DNA from: Baekduia alba
GTDB taxonomy: Bacteria; Actinomycetota; Thermoleophilia; Solirubrobacterales; Solirubrobacteraceae
DNA length: 64,000 nt
Reading direction: 5' to 3'
NCBI RefSeq assembly: GCF_028416635.1
Contig: NZ_CP114013.1
Span: 2,046,001-2,110,000 of the forward strand
In this document: positions 50,412 to 59,516 of the stretch, in pieces
Layout of the letters: the number at the start of each line of letters is the position of its first letter
Numbering within the stretch: position 1 is the stretch's first letter
Notes under the pieces: generated by a model
Database searches by the model: none
Told to the model about the DNA's origin: nothing
The model's input: the letters and a program-made list of their open reading frames with translations, nothing else
Program-made: the position numbers and the translations under genes

Positions 50412-51631
50412 GCGCGACGGCCGGGCGGCTGTCGCCGCGGGACGGCCTGCGGGTGGCGAGCGTCGGGCTGCGCGCGCGGCCGCTGCGCGCCGCGCTGTCC
50501 GCGCTGGGGATCGCGATCGGCACGGCGGCGATCGTGGCGATCCTCGGGCTGTCCGCCTCGTCGCAGGCCGGGCTGCTCGCGGAGATCGACCGGCTCGGCA
50601 CGAACCTGCTCACCGTCGAGGCCGGGCAGAGCGTCACCGGGCAGGACGCCCCGCTTCCGGTCCAGGCGCCTGGGCGGATCACGCTTCTGGACGACGTCCA
50701 GGCGCTGGCGCACACCGGCCTGATGAAGCACGAGAAGGCCTACCGCAGCTCGCTGATCCCGGTGGGCAACACCGGTGGCCTGCAGGTGCGGGCCACCAGC
50801 CTGAACCTGCTGCCGGTGCTCAACACCGGCGTCGCCCGCGGCCGTTGGCTCAACGCGGGCACCGTCCGCCAGCCGGTCGTAGTGCTCGGGGCGGTCGCCG
50901 CCGCGCGCCTGGGCATCGACCGCGTCCACGCCGATCAGCGGATCTGGCTGGGCGGCCAGTGGTTCACCGTCGCGGGCATCCTGGAGCCCTCACCGCTGGC
51001 CACCGACATCGACACCAGCGCCCTCGTCGGCTACCCCGCCGCCCAGAAGTACCTCGGCTACGTGAGCATCGCCCGCGGCGAGCAGCAGGCGGGCCCACCG
51101 AGCACGATCTACGTGCGCGCCGCCACCGGCCACGAGGCCGCGACGCAGGCCCTGCTCGCGCCCACCGCCAACCCCGAGGCACCCAACGAGGTCAACGTCA
51201 GCCAGCCCTCCGACGTGCTCACCGCACGCGCCGCGGCGGCCGGAGCCTTCGACAGCCTGTTCCTCGGGCTCGGGGTCGTGGCGCTGATCGTGGGTGCCGT
51301 AGGGGTCGCCAACATCATGATCATCTCGGTGCTGGAACGTCGCTCCGAGATCGGCCTCCGTCGCGCCCTCGGCGCGACGAAGCGCCAGATCCGGACGCAG
51401 TTCCTCGCCGAGTCGATCCTGCTCGCCGTCCTCGGCGGCATCGTCGGCGTGCTCGCCGGGATCGTCGCCACGGCCATCTACGCCAGCACGAGGCACTGGA
51501 CCGTGGTCATCCCCGTCGAAGCCTGGTCGGGCGGCATCGCCTCGGCCATCCTGATCGGCGCGTTCGCCGGGCTGATGCCGGCCGTCCGAGCGTCGCGGCT
51601 GCCGCCGACCGTGGCCTTGCGAACGGTGTGA
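50408..51631 (+). CDS. MacB/FtsX-type ABC transporter permease
   Basis: A 407-residue permease: one N-terminal membrane helix ([20 protein letters not shown]), a large extracytoplasmic MacB-like domain (residues about 60-260) and three C-terminal helices. [20 protein letters not shown] is the coupling-helix signature of the family, and ends in [23 protein letters not shown] at 50408. Last gene of the operon that begins with VanY; the TrkA-type gene converges on it. Confidence 0.93.
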   Translation: MSATAGRLSPRDGLRVASVGLRARPLRAALSALGIAIGTAAIVAILGLSASSQAGLLAEIDRLGTNLLTVEAGQSVTGQDAPLPVQAPGRITLLDDVQALAHTGLMKHEKAYRSSLIPVGNTGGLQVRATSLNLLPVLNTGVARGRWLNAGTVRQPVVVLGAVAAARLGIDRVHADQRIWLGGQWFTVAGILEPSPLATDIDTSALVGYPAAQKYLGYVSIARGEQQAGPPSTIYVRAATGHEAATQALLAPTANPEAPNEVNVSQPSDVLTARAAAAGAFDSLFLGLGVVALIVGAVGVANIMIISVLERRSEIGLRRALGATKRQIRTQFLAESILLAVLGGIVGVLAGIVATAIYASTRHWTVVIPVEAWSGGIASAILIGAFAGLMPAVRASRLPPTVALRTV

Positions 51632-51666
51632 GCGGGATGCGCAGTCCGAGGCGGGCGCGGCGCCGA

Positions 51667-52845
51667 TCAGCACGGCGTCGGACCCAGCGCGATCTCCGCG
51701 AAGCGCGCCGCCGCCAGCCGGTTGACGTCGCGGACGACGCCGATCGGGAAGAGCGCGCGAGTCTCGGTGACCGCGTCGTCGTCGCCGGCGCGGAGGACGA
51801 CGCGCAGGTCGGGCCGCGTCGCGAGCGCCGCGACGCTCACGGCGATGTTGACGTGGTCGTCGGAGGTGACGGAGGCCAGCGCGAGCGCCCGCTGCGCGCG
51901 CAGCCGCGTCAGCAGCCCGCGCTCGCTGCCGTCCCCGATCATCACCGGGATGCCCAGGCGTTTGGCGAGGTGGACGTTGGCCATGGCGGCGTCGCGCTCG
52001 ATGGCGATGACGCGCACGCCGCGCTGGCGCAGCATGAGGCAGAGGCGCAGGCCGACCTGGCCGAGGCCGACGACGATGACATGGTCGCGGCGCGGCAGCG
52101 TCCGGCGCCCGACGAGCGCGACGAGCCGGCGCGTGGTCAGGCGGTTGATGAGGCCGGCGGTGGCCGCGGCGGTCAGCGCGGTGCTGATGAGCATCAGCGC
52201 GCCGATCGCGGTGGCGTAGCCGGCCGGGCCCTCGTCGGCGATCGTGTCCGGCCCGACGGTCGCGGTGGCCTTGGCCGCGTCGTAGAAGGACGCGGTGAGC
52301 GGATGGCCGAAGGCGAGGGCGTTGGTGAACGTCTCGGCGCCGAGGATCGCGGCGAGGCCGGCGACGCCGTAGACCAGCAGGCGCGACGACGCGTCGTAGG
52401 GGCGCAGCTGCGACGTCGCGACGGACCACAGTCGCTGGTGGGCGCGCGTGGTCGGCAACGACGCGGTGCAGTCGGCGGTGAGGACCGGGGCGGCCGCGTC
52501 GGCGAGCGAGACGACGTGGCAGTTGGGGACGGTCCGGACGACCTGCGCGGCGACGGTGGCATCGAAGATCGTCACGAGCAGCGGCACGCCGGGCTGCGCG
52601 TGCTCGGCGACGAGCGCGAGCCGCAGCGCGTAGATGTCGTCGTGGCTGATGATCGCCACGAACCGCGGCACGTCGCGCAGCGTCCGCGCGAGCTCGCGAT
52701 CGGTCGGCCGGCGCAGCCGCAGGCAGGGCGCGCCACGCCGGCGCAACTGCTCGACGAGCTCGCTGGCGAGGTCGCCGTCGCCCACGACGACGACGCGCGC
52801 TCGCGCACGCGCGTCCAGCCTGTCTGTCGGATCGCGCGGCGGCAT
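51667..52845 (-). CDS. RCK-pore-RCK ion-channel-like protein with degenerate selectivity filter
   Basis: A 392-residue protein with two NAD-binding TrkA-N folds (ARVVVVGDGDLASELVEQL, residue 16 onward; HVIVVGLGQVGLRLCL, residue 255 onward) separated by a two-helix membrane region (about 155-235). In potassium channels the pore loop reads TVGYG; here it is TATVGPDTIADEG (about residues 194-206), so Tyr-Gly is lost. The layout resembles CASTOR/POLLUX-type channels. It may conduct other ions or serve only as a nucleotide sensor. ATG at 52845. The 265 bases upstream show no clear gene. Confidence 0.8.
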   Translation of the reverse strand: MPPRDPTDRLDARARARVVVVGDGDLASELVEQLRRRGAPCLRLRRPTDRELARTLRDVPRFVAIISHDDIYALRLALVAEHAQPGVPLLVTIFDATVAAQVVRTVPNCHVVSLADAAAPVLTADCTASLPTTRAHQRLWSVATSQLRPYDASSRLLVYGVAGLAAILGAETFTNALAFGHPLTASFYDAAKATATVGPDTIADEGPAGYATAIGALMLISTALTAAATAGLINRLTTRRLVALVGRRTLPRRDHVIVVGLGQVGLRLCLMLRQRGVRVIAIERDAAMANVHLAKRLGIPVMIGDGSERGLLTRLRAQRALALASVTSDDHVNIAVSVAALATRPDLRVVLRAGDDDAVTETRALFPIGVVRDVNRLAAARFAEIALGPTPC

Positions 52846-53111
52846 CGGCGGAGGCGCGGAGTCTGCTGCCGGCCTCCGTCTCGGGACAAGGGGCGGGACG
52901 TCTGAACTTGCCGACGTCGAGGCGACAGATCGTCGGGATCCATGGTCAGCCTCCGGCCTGCGACGACGTCCCTGGCGAAGGAGGGCAAGGGATGAACGAG
53001 CTCAGGACTCCCGCGGCTGCTCGTCGATGACGGGCGGCTCCTCGCGGTCGGTCAGGCCGTCCTGCGTGGGGGAGGGCGCCGACAGGCCAGGTCAGATCAT
53101 GGTGCTCCAGC

Positions 53112-53585
53112 TCAACCTGGGGTGTTCCGCGCCGCGCAGCTGTCGCACAGCCCGATGATCGGGAAGTGCGTGAAGCGGGCCTCGTAGCCGGTCAGGTCGC
53201 GGATCAGCGTGCGGACGGGATCGAGCTCCGCGGCGTCGAGCGTGGTCACGCGTCCGCAGCGCTCGCAGGTGAGGTACTCGCGCTCGCTGCGGCCGGTGAG
53301 CGCATAGAGGCCGGGGCCGTGGCCGATGTGGACGTGGCGGACGGCGCCGAGCTGCTCGAGGGCTTCGAGCGATCGGTAGATGGAGGACAGCTCGATCTCG
53401 GTGCCGCGATGGGCCAGGGCGCGCGCGATGCTCTCGGCCGACATCGGGCCCTCGGCGGCGAACAGGACCTCCAGCAGCTGCCTGCGGGCGGCGGTGATGC
53501 GGCCGCCCTGGCGGCGGGTGGCGGCGACGATCTCCTCGATGTCGTCGAAGGGCAGGCGCGGGCTGCGCGGGGCGTCGGGCATCAC
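53112..53585 (-). CDS. Fur-family metalloregulator (Nur/Zur-like)
   Basis: A 157-residue Fur-type repressor: winged HTH (GGRITAARRQLLEVLFAAEG; ELSSIYRSLEALEQLG), hinge HVHIGHGPGLYAL, and a C-terminal zinc-site with CERCG and CDSCAA pairs. GTG at 53585 is directly followed by ATG at 53582; either may be used. It overlaps the nickel transporter stop by a few bases, and this pairing suggests nickel as the sensed metal, though zinc cannot be excluded. Confidence 0.88.
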   Translation of the reverse strand: MMPDAPRSPRLPFDDIEEIVAATRRQGGRITAARRQLLEVLFAAEGPMSAESIARALAHRGTEIELSSIYRSLEALEQLGAVRHVHIGHGPGLYALTGRSEREYLTCERCGRVTTLDAAELDPVRTLIRDLTGYEARFTHFPIIGLCDSCAARNTPG

Positions 53586-54715
53586 GCGACCTCGGTGTCG
53601 GTCAGGTGCGCCGACCAGCGCTCCTCGATGCGGCCGAAGCGCCAGACGGCGAGCGCGACCGCCCAGGTGACGACGAACAGCGCGACGATGACGTAGCCGA
53701 TCAGGTTGAAGTCGAGGCCGTTGATCGAGTCGAAGAACGGCCCGGTGAGGCTGAGCTTGTCGGAGAGCACCTGGATCAGCTCGATCGTGCCGATGAGCAG
53801 GGCCACCATCACCGACAACCCGGTGATGGTGATGTTGTAGTACACCTTGCGCACGGGCCGGGCGAACGCCCAGCCGTAGGCGAAGTTCATGAACGCGCCG
53901 TCGATCGTGTCCAGCAGCGACATGCCCGCGGCGAAGAGGATCGGCAGGCAGAGGATCGCGTAGAACGGCAACCCGCCGGTCGCCGCCGCGCCCGCGGTCG
54001 CGAGCAGCGCGATCTCGGTGGCGGTGTCGAAGCCCAGGCCGAACAGGACGCCGACCGGGTACATCTGCCAGGGCCGCTTGACCGCCCGGGTCGCGCGGCC
54101 CAGGAAGCGGTTCATGAACCCGCGCGAGTTGAGCTGGTGCTCGAGCTGCTGCTCGTCGTAGTCGCCGTGGCGCATGCGCTCAAACACGCGGACGATGCTG
54201 TAGAGCACGGCGAGGTTGATCAGGCCGACGATGAACAGGAACGACCCCGAGACCGTCGGGCCGATCAACCCGGTGGCCTCGTGCAGCGTCGAGCCGTCGT
54301 TGGAGACGTCACCGCTCAGGCCGCGCACGCCGACGGCGAAGAGCGCCGCCAGCGCGAAGACGATCGTCGAGTGCCCGAGCGAGAAGAAGAACCCGACGCT
54401 CAGCGGCCGCTGGCCCTCGGCCATCAGCTTGCGCGTGGTGTTGTCGATCGCGCCGATGTGGTCGGCGTCGAAGGCGTGGCGCAGCCCCAAGGTGTAGGCG
54501 GTGATCCCGACGCCGATGCCGAACACGCCGGTGCCGGAGCCGAGGTCGAAGTGGTGGGGGACGACGCAGGCGAACAGCAGGCCGAAGCCGACGACGTGCA
54601 GGCCGACGATGGCAGCGGCCAGGGCGGCGGCGCGGCGCCATTCCGCGGGCGTCAAGGCGCTGGCGATCCGGTGCAGGCGCGAGGTTCCCGACGGCGGGAC
54701 GCTGGCAGAGCTCAT
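53582..54715 (-). CDS. nickel/cobalt transporter, NiCoT (NixA/HoxN) family
   Basis: A 377-residue membrane protein with about eight helices. The metal-binding signature HAFDADHIGAIDNTTRK (about residues 79-95) is the diagnostic HxxxxDH motif of nickel-cobalt permeases, and LFGLGFDTATEIALL is the second conserved block. ATG at 54715. It is transcribed with the Fur-family gene downstream, which probably represses it when metal is plentiful. No nickel enzyme is encoded nearby. Confidence 0.94.
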   Translation of the reverse strand: MSSASVPPSGTSRLHRIASALTPAEWRRAAALAAAIVGLHVVGFGLLFACVVPHHFDLGSGTGVFGIGVGITAYTLGLRHAFDADHIGAIDNTTRKLMAEGQRPLSVGFFFSLGHSTIVFALAALFAVGVRGLSGDVSNDGSTLHEATGLIGPTVSGSFLFIVGLINLAVLYSIVRVFERMRHGDYDEQQLEHQLNSRGFMNRFLGRATRAVKRPWQMYPVGVLFGLGFDTATEIALLATAGAAATGGLPFYAILCLPILFAAGMSLLDTIDGAFMNFAYGWAFARPVRKVYYNITITGLSVMVALLIGTIELIQVLSDKLSLTGPFFDSINGLDFNLIGYVIVALFVVTWAVALAVWRFGRIEERWSAHLTDTEVA

Positions 54716-54898
54716 TGCTCGGCTCCCTGGCTCGGTCCGACCCCGGCCTCACGCCGGGCACCGACGACCGTACGCCCGTCGATCGGCTTAATGCAAACCG
54801 TTCGCGCTGATCGGGCGCGCCGGCGTCCGCGCGGTTACGGCGCGAGGACCGCCGACGCCGTGCGGAGCAGCCCCGCAAGAGGACTACCTTGATGCGTG

Positions 54899-55543
54899 AT
54901 GGACGCACCCGACACGCCCGCGATCGGCATCGTCCTCGCCGACGACCATCCGGTCGTGCGTCGCGGGCTGCGCCTGCTGCTCGACGAGGAGCAGGACTTC
55001 GAGGTGCTCGCCGAGGCGGGCGACGTCGAGGAGGCGCGCCGGTACGTGCTCGGCCATCATCCGCGGGTCCTCGTGCTCGACCTCAACATGCCGGGCCAGG
55101 CCAGCCGCGACGCGATCCCGGGCCTGCGCGTCGACTTCCCCGAGACCTACATCGTGGTGTTGACCATGCAGCAGGATCCGGCCTACGCGCGCGACGCGCT
55201 GGCGGCGGGCGCGACGGGCTACGTCCTCAAGCAGGCTGCCGACAGCGAGCTGGTCGAGGCCGTGCGTCGTGCCGCCGCCGGTGAGCGCTACCTCAACCCG
55301 CGCCTGGGGGCCAGGATCGCGGCCGAGTCGCCGCGCGGGCACCCCGGCAACCTGTCGGACCGCGAGATCGACGTGCTGCGGTTGATCGCGCTCGGGCACA
55401 CGACGGCGGAGATCGCCCAGCAGCTGTTCATCTCCGGCCGCACGGTGGAGTCCCATCGCGCGAGCATCCATCAGAAGTTGATGGTCACGTCCCGCGCCGA
55501 CCTGGTGCGCTACGCGCTGGACCACCACCTCGTCGACCGCTGA
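54899..55543 (+). CDS. NarL-family response regulator
   Basis: A 214-residue regulator: receiver (IVLADDHPVVRRGLRLLLDE; phospho-Asp in VLVLDLNMPG; Lys in YVLKQA) and LuxR-type HTH (LSDREIDVLRLIALGHTTAE, then ISGRTVESHRASIHQKL). ATG at 54899; an overlapping GTG lies three bases upstream. It is divergent from the NiCoT gene. The GAF kinase at 56065, of the HisKA_3 type that pairs with NarL regulators, is its likely partner. Confidence 0.93.
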   Translation: MDAPDTPAIGIVLADDHPVVRRGLRLLLDEEQDFEVLAEAGDVEEARRYVLGHHPRVLVLDLNMPGQASRDAIPGLRVDFPETYIVVLTMQQDPAYARDALAAGATGYVLKQAADSELVEAVRRAAAGERYLNPRLGARIAAESPRGHPGNLSDREIDVLRLIALGHTTAEIAQQLFISGRTVESHRASIHQKLMVTSRADLVRYALDHHLVDR

Positions 55544-55624
55544 CGTCGCGGTGGGTGTTTTGCCGCGGCCGATCCGCGTCTTTTCCCGCTGACCGCCGAG
55601 CGGGGCGCGGACTAGCGTGAAGGG

Positions 55625-56068
55625 GTGTCCATCGAAGACCCGGTCCGGGTCGTCCTCGCCGACGACCACGCGCTGACGCGACGGGGCCTGCGGCGCCTGC
55701 TCGACGGCGACGACCGCATCGCCGTCGTGGCCGAGGCCAACGACCTCGCGGCGGTCGCGCGCGACGTCGAGGACCTCGCGCCGCGGGTGCTGGTGATCGA
55801 CCTGGGGATGTCGAACGGCACGAGCATCGAGGCGATCCGCCGCCTGCGCCGGCGGGTGCCGGGCACCGAGATCGTGGTGCTCACGATGGAGGACAGCACG
55901 GCCTTCGCCCAGGCGACGCTCGCCTCCGGCGCGCGCGGCTTCGTCGTCAAGCACGACGCCGACGGCGAGCTGACGCCCGCCGTGCTCAGCGCCGCGCGCG
56001 GCGAGGAGTACGTCAGCGTGCGCGTCGCCGACCGCCTCGCGGCGCTGCGGCGCACGCCGGCGGCCTAG
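55625..56068 (+). CDS. receiver-only response regulator (NarL-type without HTH)
   Basis: A 147-residue protein that is a complete receiver domain (VVLADDHALTRRGLRRLLDG; phospho-Asp in VLVIDLGMSNG; Thr/Lys in VVLTMED and FVVKHD) but stops where the LuxR-type HTH should begin. The C-terminal 25 residues have a helix and no DNA-binding motif. GTG start at 55625. Its stop shares a CTAG with the stop of the convergent kinase gene. It may act as a phosphate sink or compete with the full-length regulator. Confidence 0.88.
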   Translation: MSIEDPVRVVLADDHALTRRGLRRLLDGDDRIAVVAEANDLAAVARDVEDLAPRVLVIDLGMSNGTSIEAIRRLRRRVPGTEIVVLTMEDSTAFAQATLASGARGFVVKHDADGELTPAVLSAARGEEYVSVRVADRLAALRRTPAA

Positions 56069-57435
56069 CCGCGCGCGCGTGCCGGCACGTCGGCGCGCAC
56101 GACGGTCCCGCCCGCGTCGGACGCGATCGTCAGCGTCCCGCCGGCCAGCGTGACCCGCTCGCGCATGTTGGTCAGGCCGTAGCCCCCTGTCGCGGGCGTG
56201 TCGGTGGCGAACCCGACGCCGTCGTCGCGGACCTCGATCCTCACCACGCCGTCGGCCGCGACGATCGTCACCTGCGCATGGCGAGCGTCGGCGTGCTTGA
56301 TCACGTTGGTGAGCGCCTCCTGGACGAGGCGGTAGATGGTGGACTCGACCTCGGGCGCGAGCCGCTCGTCGCCGTCGGCCGGGCCGGGAAGGGTGAGCGC
56401 GGCGGCGATCGTCGGCGGGCCGTGGGCGCCGCGGCTCTCGACGAGCGCCTCGAGCGCGGGGCGCAGTCCGAGCTGGTCGAGCGCCGCCGGGCGCAGGTCG
56501 GTGATGATTGCGTGGAGGTTCTCGATCTCCTGCTGGATGTGCGCGATGGCCTCGTCGACGGCCAGCTCGGTCTGCCGGGCGTCGCCGCGCCGGCGCGCCG
56601 CGGCGAGCAGGAGGTGGAGCGCGCCGAGGCCCTGGAGCGTCTCGTCGTGCAGCTCGCGCGCCCAGCGGCTGCGCTCGGCGTCGGCGGCGGCCATCAGGCT
56701 GCGCAACCGATCGGACTCGACGCTCTGGGCCAGCGCGACCGCGGTCGCGGCACTCGCGGCGAAGTCGCGCAACCGCTGCTCGTCGTCCTTGGTCAGGGCG
56801 TCCGCCGGTCCACGACCGCTGGTGTCGATCAGCGCGCGACCCCGCTGGACGATCAGCTCGAGCACGCGCTCCAGCCCGCTGTCGCCGCTCGGGACCACCG
56901 GCGCGTCGGCGACCCGGCGACCTTCGCTGCGCCGGGTCCGGCGCGCTTCCTCGATGGCCGTCGCGGCCCAGTCGGCGAGGATGACGGCGGCTTCCTCGTC
57001 GGCCTCGGTGAACGGGCCGCCGAGCTTCTCGGTCAGGTACAGGCCGCCCCAGGGCGCGTCGTGGTGGCGGATAGGCACGCCGAGGAAGCTGCGCATCGGA
57101 GGGTGGCCGGGCGGGACTCCGGCGCTGCGCGGATGGTCGCCGACGTCGGCCAGCCGCAACGGGCGTGACTGCTCCCAGAAGAGACCGAGGACACCGCGGC
57201 CGCGCGGCAGGTCGCCGATGGCGGCGCGCGTCGCCTCGTCGATGCCGATGGTGATGAGGTGGTCCACCTCGTTGTGCTCGTCGAGCACGGCGAGCGCCGC
57301 GTAGCGCGCGCCGGTGACTTCGCGCGCGGCGGCGAGGATCCGCTCGAGGACCGCCTGGGGATCCAGCTCGCCGACGAGCGCCCGGCCCGCATCGAGCAGG
57401 CGACCCATGCGGAGCGGGTCCGAGGCGGTGTCCAT
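56065..57435 (-). CDS. GAF-domain sensor histidine kinase (HisKA_3 type)
   Basis: A 456-residue soluble kinase. Residues about 10-170 are a GAF sensor domain (DPQAVLERILAAAREVTGAR; SFLGVPIRHHDAPWGGLYLT), as in DevS/NreB-like kinases. The dimerisation helix carries the phospho-His in WARELHDETLQGLGALHLLL, and ATPase boxes are VQEALTNVIKHADA and GGYGLTNMRERV. No metal or haem ligand is obvious in the GAF domain. ATG at 57435. It probably phosphorylates the two NarL-type proteins encoded convergently. Confidence 0.92.
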   Translation of the reverse strand: MDTASDPLRMGRLLDAGRALVGELDPQAVLERILAAAREVTGARYAALAVLDEHNEVDHLITIGIDEATRAAIGDLPRGRGVLGLFWEQSRPLRLADVGDHPRSAGVPPGHPPMRSFLGVPIRHHDAPWGGLYLTEKLGGPFTEADEEAAVILADWAATAIEEARRTRRSEGRRVADAPVVPSGDSGLERVLELIVQRGRALIDTSGRGPADALTKDDEQRLRDFAASAATAVALAQSVESDRLRSLMAAADAERSRWARELHDETLQGLGALHLLLAAARRRGDARQTELAVDEAIAHIQQEIENLHAIITDLRPAALDQLGLRPALEALVESRGAHGPPTIAAALTLPGPADGDERLAPEVESTIYRLVQEALTNVIKHADARHAQVTIVAADGVVRIEVRDDGVGFATDTPATGGYGLTNMRERVTLAGGTLTIASDAGGTVVRADVPARARG

Positions 57436-57486
57436 CGATGCGGCCAGCGTAGCCCCGCGACGAGGCACGCGCCGCGATCGACGTCA

Positions 57487-58701
57487 TCAGGTCGCGGCGG
57501 CCTCCGGGGAGGGGTGGAGCTCGACCTCGATCTCGACGTCGCCGGCGTGGTCCTCGGCCGGCGCGGCCGCGGCGCCGGGCTCCAGCGCCGCGAGCCAGGG
57601 TGAGAGGTACTTGCCGTCGATCTTGTGGGCGACCGACCACAGGCGCATCTCGCGCGGCGGCGTGTCGCCGGCGCCGCCGTGCAGGGCGTGCTCGAGGTAG
57701 GCGGCGCCGCGGCCGGTCATCAGCCGGCCGCGCAGGACGGGGTGGAACGGGGTCGGCTGGAGGTCGACGCCCGCGGCGGCGGCCAGGATCTCGGCGACCG
57801 CGTCGGCCTGCTGGCAGGCGAGGCCGCCCTGCTTGACCGGGAACGTGGTCCCGTCGCCGGCGGCGTAGACGTCGGTGAGCCCGGTGACGCGGCCGTGCTC
57901 GTCGACCGGGACGAATCCGTGGTCGTCGGCCGGCACGCCGGCGATCGCGGGGCCTTCGATGGTCGGCAGCGCGACGACCCGCTGGCTGTCCAGCGGCGTG
58001 CCGTCGGGCAGCAGCTCGAGGCGGCCGTCGTCGCCCGCGCGGGCGTAGCAGCTGCCGTGGAAGGCGATCTTCGCCTGCTCGAGGAGCTTGGCGACGGCCG
58101 CGCTGCCCAGCGGCCCGAAGAGCGCGAGCGGGGACTCCTCCGGCGTGACGAGCTGCAGCTTGATGTCGTCGGCCCCCATCGACCAGGCCTCCTGGGCGGT
58201 CATGAGCGCGAGCTCGTAGAGCGGCAGCGGCCAGGTCGTGCCGGGCGGCACGACGAAGGTGATGGTGTGGGCGTAGCCCTCGTCGACGTCGGCGAGCAGG
58301 CCGTTGAAGGGCAGCGTCGAGCGGTCGCCGGTGAACGTCAGCGCGCGCTCGAACGCCGTGCGGCGCTGGGCGCCGACGGCCAGGACGAGCGCGTCGTAGG
58401 CCACCGTCCGGTCGCCGGCGCGCAGCAGCGTGTGGCGGTCGGCGTCGACCCGGACGATGGTGTCGGCGATGAGCTCGGCGCCGACGTGCGCGGCGAGGTC
58501 CTTCAGGGCGTGGCGTCGGACGTGGCTGCGCGCGAACGGCTCGGCGGTGCGCATCGGGCGCAGCTCGAAGTCGGGGTCGGGCGCGACGATCGTGAGGCGC
58601 ACGCGGTCGCCCGCCAGGTCGCGCAGGGCGAGCGCGCACTCGACGGCGGCGACGCCGCCGCCGGCGATGACGACGTGGGGCGGACGGGAGGAGACGTGCA
58701 T
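57487..58701 (-). CDS. FAD-dependent pyridine nucleotide-disulfide-type oxidoreductase (NDH-2/SQR-like)
   Basis: A 404-residue FAD/NAD(P) enzyme: N-terminal FAD loop VVIAGGGVAAVECALALRDL, a second Rossmann segment and the FAD-binding block DVYAAGDGTTFPVKQGGLA (about residues 282-300). The sulfide:quinone reductase active-site Cys pair is not evident, so substrate is uncertain. C-terminal amphipathic region could attach to membrane. It starts 175 bases from the HemG-like gene on the opposite strand. Confidence 0.85.
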   Translation of the reverse strand: MHVSSRPPHVVIAGGGVAAVECALALRDLAGDRVRLTIVAPDPDFELRPMRTAEPFARSHVRRHALKDLAAHVGAELIADTIVRVDADRHTLLRAGDRTVAYDALVLAVGAQRRTAFERALTFTGDRSTLPFNGLLADVDEGYAHTITFVVPPGTTWPLPLYELALMTAQEAWSMGADDIKLQLVTPEESPLALFGPLGSAAVAKLLEQAKIAFHGSCYARAGDDGRLELLPDGTPLDSQRVVALPTIEGPAIAGVPADDHGFVPVDEHGRVTGLTDVYAAGDGTTFPVKQGGLACQQADAVAEILAAAAGVDLQPTPFHPVLRGRLMTGRGAAYLEHALHGGAGDTPPREMRLWSVAHKIDGKYLSPWLAALEPGAAAAPAEDHAGDVEIEVELHPSPEAAAT

Positions 58702-58841
58702 GGACTCGAAGCTACGCCGAGCACTCCGCGTTGCCCTCCGTGGTTTCCCGCAACGCGGCTGTGGGGTTCTGCCCGATGGCAGACGGCCGGGTCGCTGCGA
58801 CCGTCATGGGAGAACCGGGAACGCCAACGAGGAGCACTTCC

Positions 58842-58880
58842 ATGATCTCGATGTCCTACGACGCGTCGGTGGCGGCATGA
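58842..58880 (+). CDS. 12-residue leader ORF before the HemG-like gene
   Basis: ATG at 58842 has a good ribosome-binding site (GAGGAG at 58829-58834) and encodes MISMSYDASVAA, whose TGA overlaps the ATG of the flavodoxin gene (ATGA). The flavodoxin gene itself has no good site of its own, so translation of this leader probably carries ribosomes into it. Confidence 0.45.
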   Translation: MISMSYDASVAA

Positions 58881-59455
58881 CCGCGCGCGTGCTCGTGCTC
58901 TACGCCAGCACCCACGGGCACACGGAGAAGATCGCGCAGCGCATCGGCGCGGTGCTGCGCGAGAGCGACGTGAGCACCACGGTGTGCGAGGTCGGGACGT
59001 CCGGCGCGTCGCTCGATCCCGCGGACTTCGACGGCGCGATCGTCGGGGCGTCGATCCACAGGGGACGCCATCAACCGGCGATCCTCGACTGGATCGCGGA
59101 GCGGCGCATGACGCTCAACGGGGTCCCGTCGGCGTTCTTCTCGGTCTCGCTCACCGCGGCCGACGACACCGACGAGGCCCGCGCGTCCACCGGCCAGCTC
59201 ATCGATCAGGTGGTCGAGGAGACCGGCTGGACACCGACCACCACCGCGGCGTTCGCCGGCGCCTTCCAGTTCGTGGAGTACAACCTGCCAACGCGCGTGT
59301 TGATGCACTTGATCGCCATGCGCCACGAGGACCACGTCGACGTGCACGAGGACATCGACTACACCGATTGGGCGGCCGTGGAGCGGTTCGCCACCGGCTT
59401 CGCGGCGGTCATTCTGCGGGATGTCCGCAGAAGCGGTGCGGGGCTCTCCCGATGA
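58877..59455 (+). CDS. flavodoxin-fold protein, HemG-like (protoporphyrinogen oxidase family)
   Basis: A 192-residue FMN protein of the flavodoxin_5/HemG type. The phosphate-binding loop is LYASTHGHTEKIAQRIG (residues about 8-24), followed by FDGAIVGASIHRGRHQPAIL and the C-terminal AFAGAFQFVEYNLPTRVLM and TDWAAVERFA. HemG uses quinones to oxidise protoporphyrinogen IX in haem synthesis, but no other haem genes are near. ATG at 58877. A more general role in redox or stress cannot be excluded. Confidence 0.85.
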   Translation: MTARVLVLYASTHGHTEKIAQRIGAVLRESDVSTTVCEVGTSGASLDPADFDGAIVGASIHRGRHQPAILDWIAERRMTLNGVPSAFFSVSLTAADDTDEARASTGQLIDQVVEETGWTPTTTAAFAGAFQFVEYNLPTRVLMHLIAMRHEDHVDVHEDIDYTDWAAVERFATGFAAVILRDVRRSGAGLSR

Positions 59456-59516
59456 CCGGTGCTCGATGGCGAGGGAGGCTGAGGACTCGCAGGTCCCGAC
59501 CAAGGAGCTCATCGTC

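Noticed and set aside
53002-53094. coding-like minus-strand tail after the Fur gene
   Set aside because: About 30 codons with good codon pattern but no start codon and an upstream in-frame TGA; too little to call a gene.
54781-54830. Nur/Zur box upstream of the nickel transporter
   Set aside because: Only one half-site-like ATGCAAA is visible; no symmetric partner at the expected spacing.
54884-58639. 1251-codon minus-strand open frame
   Set aside because: It is out of frame with the kinase and oxidoreductase genes and consists of Arg/Ala/Pro-rich shadow sequence.
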